A stretch of 18,852 bases of DNA, taken from Fimenecus sp045602655. Its GTDB lineage: Bacteria; Bacillota; Clostridia; Oscillospirales; Acutalibacteraceae. Position 1 is the stretch's first letter; every line of letters begins with the position of its first letter. The stretch is from positions 1 to 18,852 of the forward strand of contig JAZSBY010000085.1 of assembly GCA_045602655.1 (NCBI GenBank), given 5' to 3'. Positions 7,281-13,211 of this stretch are shown one piece after another. The position numbers and the translations under genes were made by a program. The notes below the pieces were generated by a model that was given only the letters and a program-made list of their open reading frames with translations, ran no database searches and was not told where the DNA came from.

Positions 7281-7555
7281 TGGCAAAAATCTTAATGTTT
7301 CGCACATCTGAAAAACTGACAGAGCATTTTTTAGAGCATGGCGAAGAAACAAAATGCAGTTCGGCAGAAGAATATCTTATTAAAGCTAATGAGGTAATAC
7401 AAAATCCTGATGCAAAATTCAAGTACGAAACCGACGAGTGGGATAATGACAAAATCTATTATCTTTCTGCAACGGGCGAGATAGTGTTTGTATCAACAGA
7501 CGGATATATCAGGACATACTTTATCGCTGATGACGAATATTTTGAATGTCAGTAG
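7280..7555 (+). CDS. Small acidic protein resembling toxin C-terminal domains
   Basis: The 91-residue product is soluble and acidic, with no signal peptide or membrane segment. Its ATG overlaps the glpK stop (TGATG), so it is almost certainly translated from the glpK mRNA. I do not recognise a named gene. The pattern HFLEHG ... SAEEYLIKANEVIQNP ... IYYLSATGEIVFVSTDGYIRTYF ... EYFECQ resembles, from memory, a domain found at the C-terminus of CdiA-like and phage head-morphogenesis proteins, where a histidine-containing HF..HG, a YL..A..F helix, a TNEF.VV..DG.IRT.F strand pair and a final YF..Q recur. That domain is thought to belong to the compact RNase-like toxins. No immunity gene is adjacent, and association with glycerol kinase is unexplained. 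The homology claim is moderate and needs a profile search. Confidence 0.8.
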   Translation: MAKILMFRTSEKLTEHFLEHGEETKCSSAEEYLIKANEVIQNPDAKFKYETDEWDNDKIYYLSATGEIVFVSTDGYIRTYFIADDEYFECQ

Positions 7556-7582
7556 ATGATAAAACAACATTATAAAAACCCA

Positions 7583-7618
7583 AACCCCCATCGGAGTAAC
7601 CGATGGGGGTTCCTTTTT
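7583..7618 (+). terminator. Strong bidirectional terminator
   Basis: A perfect 12-bp stem (AACCCCCATCGG with CCGATGGGGGTT) closes a five-base loop AGTAA at 7595-7599, followed by CCTTTTT on the plus strand. On the minus strand the hairpin is followed by TGGGTTTTTATAA, so it can also stop transcripts of the converging glycosylase gene. Confidence 0.9.
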
Positions 7619-7705
7619 CACCCGCCACAAGGACGGGATATAACCTATATAAGACTTGAGTATAATAACATAAATTGAAAATCTTGTCAAATGTATAGAC
7701 AGAAT

Positions 7706-8506
7706 TCATCTATCCTGCATTCTCCTCCAATGGAAAAGGTATTGTTGAGCAATACCCTCAGTTCCTTTTGTGCATTCAGGCAGACCGTTAGGATACATCT
7801 CTGACATTATGCGTTTTACCCAGACATCTATGGGAAACGCCTCGATTTTATGGAATCCGTAAAGCAAAGTGCATTCTGCAACTTTTGCACCAACGCCCTT
7901 GATTTTTTGTAATTCCTCTCTGCCGAATTCAATAAGATTTTCATTGATTTTGGCAAAATTAACTTCACCGCTTGCCACTTTCCGTGCAGCATCAATTATG
8001 TATTTTGCCCTGAATCCTGCTCTTAAAGGTGCTAAATCATCAACTGTGAGTTTTGATAACATCTCAGCGGTAGGAAAACTCTTTTTGCCACTTTCACCTT
8101 CGCCGAATTCCTCGCAAAGGCGTTCGATGATGCCTTTAATTCGTGGAATGTTATTGTTTTGAGAGATTATGAACGAGCAAAGTGCCTCCCAAGGCTCTTG
8201 GCGGAGAATTCTGATACCGGGGAACTCTGTAACGGCAGTTTTTAAGTGTTCGTCATCGTAGGATGAGAGAATTCTTTCGTAATCGCAATCAAGGTCAAAG
8301 TAGCTTGACCAGATGGCTTTAAAGTCCTCTTCCGTGCAATTGTAGAAGACGATTTCACCTTCTGTCTGTTCTATTTTCAAATATTTTCCGTATGCTACGC
8401 CTTCCCAGATATTGCCTTTGTTAGTCCAACGGAATGCTTGACCACAGTCAAGACAAAGAGCTAAATCAAAGATTTCCGGGCAGGGGATTCGATAATTGTT
8501 TTCCAT
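7706..8506 (-). CDS. ogg: 8-oxoguanine DNA glycosylase, Ogg1 type
   Basis: The enzyme excises 8-oxoguanine (opposite C) and usually has beta-lyase activity. The 266-residue product has an N-terminal OGG_N-like domain (residues about 5-110; CLDCGQAFRW, the block typical of Ogg1 proteins) and a helix-hairpin-helix-GPD domain. The catalytic lysine K208 lies in IKGVGAKVAEC and the essential aspartate D227 in FPIDVWVKR; their 19-residue spacing equals that of human K249 and D268. There is no iron-sulfur cluster cysteine set. AAAGGAC seven bases before the ATG serves as ribosome site. It stands alone, facing the glpK operon across the terminator. A less specific alkylation-base glycosylase role is unlikely given the OGG_N domain. 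Confidence 0.93.
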   Translation of the reverse strand: MENNYRIPCPEIFDLALCLDCGQAFRWTNKGNIWEGVAYGKYLKIEQTEGEIVFYNCTEEDFKAIWSSYFDLDCDYERILSSYDDEHLKTAVTEFPGIRILRQEPWEALCSFIISQNNNIPRIKGIIERLCEEFGEGESGKKSFPTAEMLSKLTVDDLAPLRAGFRAKYIIDAARKVASGEVNFAKINENLIEFGREELQKIKGVGAKVAECTLLYGFHKIEAFPIDVWVKRIMSEMYPNGLPECTKGTEGIAQQYLFHWRRMQDR

Positions 8507-8936
8507 AAAAAAGTCCTTTACAAAATAGACAAAAATAATAAGATTTTCTATTAAAAAGTGCTAATGTGAAATTGCACAAAATTTTTAGATAAAAAGTGAA
8601 TACACTATGTTCCAAAATGTATAAAATGTCAAGGTTTTACAACAAATTGTATTTGATAAACTTTTAACAAATTTTTTATTACAATGTTGAAAAGTGGGTA
8701 AAAGCCCGTCAAAACTGCGATTTTGAGCCAAGTTATAAACATTTTCAACAGAGTTTTCGACAATTTCGTTGAAAAGCCATTTATACTTTTTGTATAAAAA
8801 CAAATGAAATAATTTTTGTGAAAAATCCCATATTGACAAATTTTTCTATAATATTATGCACAAAAAACAGTATAAAATTGACTAAAAAAATTAAAGATAA
8901 TCTTAAAAATAAATAAATTTCTGTGAGGATAAAAAT
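8507..8936. other. AT-rich intergenic region with DnaA-box-like motifs
   Basis: No gene is convincing in these 430 bases; two short minus-strand frames (8585-8839 and 8781-8975) have no ribosome site or family features. The interval contains TTATGCACA at 8854-8862, an exact fit to the DnaA box TTATNCACA, and degenerate relatives: TGTTGAAAA (8685-8693), TTTTCAACA (8742-8750), TTTTCGACA (8754-8762) and CGTTGAAAA (8767-8775). TTTTCAAC and GTTGAAAA (8742-8749 with 8768-8775) can also form an 8-bp stem, and TCAAAA/TTTTGA another at 8709-8726. TTGACA at 8833 and TATAAT at 8847 occur but are only eight bases apart, so they are not a promoter pair. Confidence 0.4.
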
Positions 8937-9200
8937 ATGGTCAAAGGTGTCAATCGTCAAGTTCTTGAAATACACGAAACAGGCTGTGAGTATTTTGAAA
9001 AGGCTCTATTCTTTGTTAAGCCTGAATTCAGCGGAGAAAATGAAAATAAACTTAAATCAAAAGCTACAATTTCCGCTTTTAAAACAGTAACTGTCCCAAA
9101 GACAAGAAAACAGAAAATAAAAGGCCGAGTGCTGTATTTTCTGGAAATGGCAGCCTCGGCAGGGGTTGGTGCAATCTTGACTGCACTTCTTATAAAATAA
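8937..9200 (+). CDS. Small protein with C-terminal membrane anchor
   Basis: The 87-residue product has a soluble N-terminal part (MVKGVNRQVLEIHETGCEYFEKALFFV), a basic stretch (VPKTRKQKIKGR, about 54-65) and a hydrophobic C-terminal segment (LEMAASAGVGAILTALLI, about 69-86) that would fit one membrane span with the tail at the surface. The basic block before the span suggests an N-in topology. The MVKG.xRQVxEI start with a following YFE.A..FV pattern resembles small uncharacterised proteins I recall from other Clostridia, which supports its being real. TGAGGAT eight bases before the ATG is a fair ribosome site. Its 3' end overlaps the converging aminopeptidase gene by 11 bases. Function unknown. 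Confidence 0.75.
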   Translation: MVKGVNRQVLEIHETGCEYFEKALFFVKPEFSGENENKLKSKATISAFKTVTVPKTRKQKIKGRVLYFLEMAASAGVGAILTALLIK

Positions 9201-10257
9201 TTAAATTCTTTGGTGCATTTGTGAGATTTCTGCAGCCATCAGCTGTGATGAGTGCCATATCCTCAATTCGCACACCAAATTTTTCGGGAATATAAATTCC
9301 AGGCTCAACAGTAACGATATTGCCTGCCTGCAAAATACTGTCAGAAGCAGGAGAGAGATTGGGGAATTCGTGTATTTCCACACCAACACCGTGACCTGTT
9401 GAGTGGGAGAAATACTGTCCGTAGCCTGCGTCACGAATAACTGAACGGGCAAATTCGTCACCACTTTTGCAGGAAATACCTGCTTTTATGTTGTTAAGGC
9501 AATTCATTTGTGCTTTAAGTACAGTATCATAAACATTTTTCATCTCGTCAGTTGCAAAACCGACAGCAACGGTACGAGTCATATCACTATGATAACCGTT
9601 AATCAGTGTACCGAAATCCATTGTGATAAAATCGCCGTTTTCTATCTTTTTGTTGCCTGGTACACCGTGGGGCATTGATGAGTTTTTACCACTTACTGCG
9701 ATAGTTTCAAAAGAAAGACCCTCACCGCCATTACGGAGCATATAAAAGTCAAGCATAAGGGCAATTTCTTTTTCTGTAATGCCAACTTTTATGTTTTTAA
9801 GAATATGGTCAAAAGCATCCTCAGCAATTCGCTGTGCTTTAACGATGCACTCAACTTCACTTTCGGTTTTTATTGAACGGAGAGTGTTTATAAGTGTGTC
9901 AAGGGTTGTGTCTGTTGAAATGCTTGTATTTTTAAGTACACCTTTAAGTGAATTGTATGTAGAAACTGTCATTCTTGTTGACTCAACGAGAAGATGACGA
10001 CAACCCATTTCACCTAAAATCTCTGCAATCTGCGGATAAGCTTTGCCTAAAAGCATTACCTCACTATTGGTGATTTGTTTTTCGGCTGCTTCAATATATC
10101 TTCCGTCAGTGATGAAAACTGAACGGTCTGCTGATACCAATAAAAATCCGTCAGAAGACTCAAAACCTGTAAAATACTTGCGATTTTCAGGGGAGATTAT
10201 CAAGGCACAATATCCACTGCCTTTTTCTGAAATTAACTTTTGTAAATCCTTAATCAT
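9190..10257 (-). CDS. M24 metallopeptidase, Xaa-Pro aminopeptidase-like
   Basis: The enzyme probably removes an N-terminal residue preceding proline, in the cytoplasm. From the ATG at 10257 it is 355 residues: an N-terminal creatinase-like domain (LISPENRKYFTGFES, about 1-125) and a pita-bread catalytic domain with all five metal ligands, D214 and D225 (MDFGTLINGYHSDMTR), H289 (STGHGVGVEIHE), E318 (TVEPGIYIP) and E332 (RIEDMALI). Start choice: 10257 gives the usual MIKDLQKLISEKG beginning and its ATGATTAA overlaps the stop of the upstream gene, suggesting translational coupling; an in-frame ATG at 10266 and TTG at 10284 are possible but less likely. Prolidase and aminopeptidase P cannot be told apart from sequence alone. 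Confidence 0.92.
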   Translation of the reverse strand: MIKDLQKLISEKGSGYCALIISPENRKYFTGFESSDGFLLVSADRSVFITDGRYIEAAEKQITNSEVMLLGKAYPQIAEILGEMGCRHLLVESTRMTVSTYNSLKGVLKNTSISTDTTLDTLINTLRSIKTESEVECIVKAQRIAEDAFDHILKNIKVGITEKEIALMLDFYMLRNGGEGLSFETIAVSGKNSSMPHGVPGNKKIENGDFITMDFGTLINGYHSDMTRTVAVGFATDEMKNVYDTVLKAQMNCLNNIKAGISCKSGDEFARSVIRDAGYGQYFSHSTGHGVGVEIHEFPNLSPASDSILQAGNIVTVEPGIYIPEKFGVRIEDMALITADGCRNLTNAPKNLIIL

Positions 10258-10768
10258 AGTAACCATATCCGTGTAACTTTTCAAATTCTTTGATTATTGG
10301 TGCTGCCTTTTTGCGTCGGGTTGCATAAAAAACAGGGAAACGGGTTTTACCGGGTAGTGCATCAACAAGAATTGAGATTGCACCACAATTGTTTGCAGCC
10401 ATAACATCCGCGAATATCTGGTCGCCAATCATAGCAAATTCATTTGTTTTAACACCCATCATTTTTGCACCTTGAATAAGAGTATGTGGTTTTGGCTTCT
10501 TGGCATTCGCAATAAAGGGAAGTCCAAGAGCTTTTGAAACGATTTTTGGACGACGGGGTACAGCATTTGAAATTATCATAGCCTTAATACCTGACCCCTG
10601 TATTTTTTTAAGCCAAAGGTCAAGCCCGTCAATGCAATTTGTCCTGCCGTCATTACAGATAGTGTTGTCAATGTCAAGAGCAATTGCCCTTGCTCCCATT
10701 TTCTGTAAATCTTCAACTGTGATGTCAAGAACACTCTTGTATCGGTATTTAGGCATAGGTGAAACCAT
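10250..10768 (-). CDS. yqeG: YqeG family HAD-superfamily phosphatase
   Basis: This is a HAD subfamily IIIA phosphohydrolase of the YqeG family; the natural substrate is not established (phosphatidylglycerophosphate phosphatase relatives exist). The 172-residue product has the nucleophile motif LDIDNT with D32 and D34, motif II serine in IISNAVP, the motif III lysine region AKKPKP, and motif IV IGDQIFADVMAA. Start: the ATG at 10768 follows AAGGAGAATTCT; an in-frame ATG at 10801 lies inside the rpsU terminator hairpin and has no ribosome site, so it was rejected. It follows rpsU across that terminator and its stop overlaps the aminopeptidase start, so the latter two form one unit. Confidence 0.92.
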   Translation of the reverse strand: MVSPMPKYRYKSVLDITVEDLQKMGARAIALDIDNTICNDGRTNCIDGLDLWLKKIQGSGIKAMIISNAVPRRPKIVSKALGLPFIANAKKPKPHTLIQGAKMMGVKTNEFAMIGDQIFADVMAANNCGAISILVDALPGKTRFPVFYATRRKKAAPIIKEFEKLHGYGYYD

Positions 10769-10782
10769 AGAATTCTCCTTAA

Positions 10783-10814
10783 ATAAAAAAATAGTGGGCA
10801 TTCGGAACGCCCAC
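10783..10814 (-). terminator. Terminator after rpsU
   Basis: On the minus strand GTGGGC (complement of 10809-10814) pairs with GCCCAC (10794-10799) across a nine-base loop, and TATTTTTTTATTT follows. It lies 36 bases after the rpsU stop. Because yqeG follows with no clear promoter of its own, partial readthrough is likely, setting rpsU well above the downstream genes. Confidence 0.8.
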
Positions 10815-10850
10815 TTTCTTTTTCAGAACATAACCCAAAAAAGCGAAAGA

Positions 10851-11027
10851 TTATTTAAACTTACGCTTACGGGCAGCCTCAGACTTCTTCTTTCTCTTAA
10901 CAGAAGGCTTTTCATAATGCTCTCTTTTGCGTACTTCCTGAATTACGCCGTCACGAGAAGTCTGTCTCTTAAATCTTCTGAGAGCACTTTCCAAGGACTC
11001 ATTTTCTTTAACTTTTACCTGACTCAT
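10851..11027 (-). CDS. rpsU: 30S ribosomal protein S21
   Basis: S21 is a small basic protein of the 30S subunit platform, near the anti-Shine-Dalgarno end of 16S rRNA. The 58-residue product MSQVKVKENESLESALRRFKRQ... has the family's length, the ES-x-E-x-ALRRFKR motif (residues 10-20) and the highly basic C-terminus (KRKKKSEAARKRKFK). The ATG at 11027 follows AAGGGAGGGATTTTTA, a strong ribosome site; an in-frame upstream extension to 11108 would run through the promoter and was rejected. A near-perfect promoter lies 38 bases upstream. Confidence 0.97.
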   Translation of the reverse strand: MSQVKVKENESLESALRRFKRQTSRDGVIQEVRKREHYEKPSVKRKKKSEAARKRKFK

Positions 11028-11064
11028 TAAAAATCCCTCCCTTATACATTGGGATACATTTTGT

Positions 11065-11093
11065 ATTATACAACACCAAAAGTCAACTGTCAA
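11065..11093 (-). promoter_or_regulatory. Consensus sigma-A promoter of rpsU
   Basis: TTGACA (complement of 11088-11093) and TATAAT (complement of 11065-11070) are exactly 17 bases apart, a perfect match to the housekeeping consensus. The -35 box sits inside a 14-base inverted repeat, AACTGT-CA-ACAGTT at 11085-11098, which could be an operator or chance. Confidence 0.9.
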
Positions 11094-11132
11094 CAGTTTT
11101 TTTGGCATATTTTTTACAACACTTCCTTGCTT

Positions 11133-11333
11133 TCGGGATGTTCTTGGTATTCAGTCACATAAATTTGAATTTGTCGGGATGTTTTCGATACACCAAATGA
11201 GTTGTAATGCAGGGTCGGGTAAATCTCGCCAGCCCCTACAATTTACCAAATTGATAAAATCATAATTTCGAATTTCGCATTTCGAATTCAGTTCGACAAA
11301 CTCCAATTTGTCGAACTCTTTTTATAGGGTCGG
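11133..11333. repeat. Decayed repeat cluster between rpsU and PHP gene
   Basis: This 258-base gene-free interval holds two direct copies of TCGGGATGTT(C/T)T(T/C)G(G/A)TA (11133-11150 and 11174-11191), a G/C-rich patch AGGGTCGGG...CCAGCCCCTACA (11211-11240), and a second AGGGTCGG at 11326-11333. It also holds a perfect 10-bp hairpin GTTCGACAAA/TTTGTCGAAC (11291-11300 and 11307-11316) followed by TCTTTTT. The hairpin faces plus although both neighbours are on minus, so it is not their terminator. Related sequence occurs on the other side of the PHP gene. Confidence 0.5.
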
Positions 11334-11366
11334 TGCTAATATCCTCTAATTATTCATCAATAAGTT

Positions 11367-12638
11367 TTATATCTTTTTTGTTAATTTTCCGTAGACTACG
11401 CCAAGTTTTTTACCGTAGAATTTTCTCTTTTTCTTTTCTTCTTCGGTAAGTTCAGGTACGATAATCGGCTTTTTAAGGCTTTCCATTTTGCCGTCGTCAA
11501 GAATAAATGCCTGAGTTAAGCAAATACCGCCGTTGCCCTTGAGTTGTGCACGGACATAGCAAGAAATTTTGTCGCTATGTTCATCAAGTGTGATTGTTGA
11601 GACAATTTCACCATCATCTTCTCTTGTTTCAGTTTTAATTGTAACACCATCGGCAATCCAGTCGATTTCCTTGCAGTTGATACCTTTAATAGTTATTGTA
11701 TCCTTTTCGTCATCAACCGTGATTTCAGTAACTCTTGGACAAATACCATTACCGACAAAGTCCTCGCCTAACTCATTTTTTGCATAACGGGCAATTGAGA
11801 AGAATGTGCCCGTTTCCATAGCGTTACGGAGATTCTGGAGTGAATATTCGGGAAGAATGAAATCCATAAATGCTGTGTCAATCTGGTCAACCTGATGAGC
11901 ATCACTGTTAGCAAAACCGAAAACCTTGCGACCATGTGGAGTAAGGAGTTTTAAAAGATTATCCCAGAGAATTCTGTCACAGCGATTTGGAATATCGTAC
12001 ATATTAAGCACTTCAATACCCATACAAGAAGGGTATTTGTTAATAAGATTTGCAAAGAAATGAATATTTTCGGGTTTGTCTGCACAGTCAGGTCTTTTCC
12101 ACGACTGCAACAAGTCTGTCGGGTGGTTGATATGGGATATACCACCACTTTTTTCAATCAATTCAAGTGGGATTTCATAGTCAAATTCAATACCCTGAAC
12201 ACCCTCATAAGCATTGTCTGTAAAATATCCGTTAACATGGTTTTTCATAATGGTAAACATATTGCATTCAATGGCATTTGGCACATCCTGAAGTCCACGC
12301 TTTTTTGTTCTTAAGCCTTTTTCTGTTTTATATGTACCGTTTTTTATTGCTTTATACTGGGGTTCCGTAAGGTAACTGCGTTTCCCGTGCCAAAGGTATT
12401 GGAAATTGAAAAATGGAATATGAGTTGGCTTTTCGTTCCAGGGTTTACCTAAAATTCCGTGTTCTGCAAAGGCGACAATATCAAAGTCAAGGTCGTAAAA
12501 ACCCATAATCATATCTGTCATTGTGTCGTTTGCATCGCTATATGTTGAGTGTGTGTGCAGGTTTGTTTTATAGTGATTCTCCATATCACCCAAAAGGGAA
12601 GTAACGCTCTCATAAGGATTCGTAATTTTGTAGCTCAT
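11367..12638 (-). CDS. PHP-domain metal-dependent phosphoesterase
   Basis: The 423-residue product begins with a PHP domain: H28 and H30 in NLHTHSTYSDA, E59-H60 in FAEHG, H172 in HINHPTD, an E in GIEVLNMYD, and D246-H248 in NSDAH. These are the metal ligands of a polynuclear phosphoesterase barrel, as in histidinol phosphatase and nucleotide or polymerase-linked PHP proteins. A beta-rich region follows (about 300-390, with VTIKTET and TITLDEH strands), then a very basic tail (EEEKKKRKFYGKKLGVVYGKLTKK). It is longer than YcdX or HisK types, and the substrate is unknown. The ATG at 12638 follows CGGAGTGTTTTT; an in-frame start eight codons upstream lacks a good ribosome site. It is a single-gene unit with its own promoter. 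Confidence 0.85.
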   Translation of the reverse strand: MSYKITNPYESVTSLLGDMENHYKTNLHTHSTYSDANDTMTDMIMGFYDLDFDIVAFAEHGILGKPWNEKPTHIPFFNFQYLWHGKRSYLTEPQYKAIKNGTYKTEKGLRTKKRGLQDVPNAIECNMFTIMKNHVNGYFTDNAYEGVQGIEFDYEIPLELIEKSGGISHINHPTDLLQSWKRPDCADKPENIHFFANLINKYPSCMGIEVLNMYDIPNRCDRILWDNLLKLLTPHGRKVFGFANSDAHQVDQIDTAFMDFILPEYSLQNLRNAMETGTFFSIARYAKNELGEDFVGNGICPRVTEITVDDEKDTITIKGINCKEIDWIADGVTIKTETREDDGEIVSTITLDEHSDKISCYVRAQLKGNGGICLTQAFILDDGKMESLKKPIIVPELTEEEKKKRKFYGKKLGVVYGKLTKKI

Positions 12639-12687
12639 AAAAACACTCCGATTTCGTTCCATATAATGTATATATTTTACTATATAA

Positions 12688-12716
12688 AATATAACACTTC
12701 AACACGGTGTTGTCAA
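12688..12716 (-). promoter_or_regulatory. Promoter of the PHP gene with inverted repeat
   Basis: TTGACA (complement of 12711-12716) and TATATT (complement of 12688-12693) are 17 bases apart. Inside the spacer and reaching into the -35 box is a perfect inverted repeat CAACAC-G-GTGTTG (12700-12712), placed where a repressor would block polymerase. Confidence 0.8.
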
Positions 12717-12775
12717 ATGTGAGGATTGTTAAGCAGATTATAATTTATATATTACTTTATCCTTTGTTTTATAGG

Positions 12776-12867
12776 CACGAATTTTTCGTGGGGTGGTACA
12801 CGATATTTTAGTGGGGTGGTACACGATTTTCTCGTGGGGTAGTACACGAATTTTTCGTGGGGTTCAG
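12776..12867. repeat. Four tandem 23-bp repeats
   Basis: Four head-to-tail units of exactly 23 bp lie at 12776-12798, 12799-12821, 12822-12844 and 12845-12867. Each begins with CACGA, has a T-rich middle, then a GTGGGG(T)-type block; the first three end in GGTGGTA or GGTAGTA and the last diverges at its end. In units 1, 3 and 4 CACGA can pair with TCGTG; unit 2 has lost part of that symmetry. The unit length is not a multiple of three and no frame runs through. It lies between divergent genes, about 160 bases before the infC promoter. Confidence 0.9.
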
Positions 12868-12900
12868 TTTTGTCATCTTATATAAAATGAAGAATTGCAA

Positions 12901-12989
12901 ATTTGAATCATCCCGATAAACACCAATTTGTTTAAATCTTTTTAGTTTTTTACGATATGTTCACTTCGTTCTCGGGATATTTTTGTTAC
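12901..12989. repeat. Decayed repeat related to 11133-11333
   Basis: CCGATAAACACCAATTTGTT with a following AAATCTTTTTA (12912-12944) matches the hairpin region at 11292-11325 (CGACAAACTCCAATTTGTCG, CTTTTTA), and TCGGGATATTTTTGTTAC (12972-12989) matches the TCGGGATG units at 11133 and 11174. The two clusters flank the PHP gene. Nothing else is seen in 12868-13026. Confidence 0.45.
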
Positions 12990-13026
12990 ACAAAAGCGAT
13001 ATGTTTTATAAAAATAAAAAATATTA

Positions 13027-13054
13027 TTGACAACCGGGAAAATTGTGTTATAAT
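13027..13054 (+). promoter_or_regulatory. Promoter of the infC operon
   Basis: TTGACA (13027-13032) and TATAAT (13049-13054) are both perfect and are 16 bases apart. Transcription should start near 13061, giving an untranslated leader of about 150 bases. Confidence 0.85.
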
Positions 13055-13060
13055 AACAGA

Positions 13061-13186
13061 GCAAAATAAAGCAGAACAGTAATTGTGTTCTCACCCGTCG
13101 GCTTCGAGTTGACCGGTCAATACTTTCTGAAAAGTTTGATTTGTAATGGTGCGGGCAGAATTTCTGTCCGCATTTTTAATTTCGCC
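13061..13186 (+). promoter_or_regulatory. infC-rpmI-rplT leader with attenuator
   Basis: The leader ends in an intrinsic terminator: TGCGGGCAG (from 13150) pairs with CTGTCCGCA over nine base pairs across AATTT, followed by TTTTTAATTT, all before the infC ribosome site. Upstream, ACCCGTCGG...TGACCGGT can form a further stem, and an alternative antiterminator is plausible. In Bacillus, ribosomal protein L20 binds the equivalent leader and causes premature termination; the same autogenous control is inferred here from the gene order and the hairpin position. An ATG at 13146 just ahead of this hairpin is not the infC start. Confidence 0.8.
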
Positions 13187-13211
13187 CAAGGGCTATGAGA
13201 GGTGTTTATTT

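Noticed and set aside
8833..8852. TTGACA and TATAAT at 8833 and 8847 as a promoter
   Set aside because: The two boxes are only eight bases apart, far from the required 16-18.
8585..8975. Two minus-strand open frames in the AT-rich gap
   Set aside because: Phe/Leu/Asn/Ile-rich translations expected from AT-rich DNA, no ribosome sites, no family resemblance, and the second overlaps the start of the plus-strand gene at 8937.
11291..11323. Plus-strand terminator hairpin at 11291-11323
   Set aside because: The hairpin and T run look like a terminator but no plus-strand gene ends before it; a counterpart near 12912 indicates a dispersed repeat instead.
12776..12867. CRISPR array
   Set aside because: The units follow each other without spacers and no cas genes are near.
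13146..13211. infC start at the ATG at 13146
   Set aside because: The ATG lies in the attenuator stem region without a ribosome site, and the extra residues do not belong to the IF-3 family.
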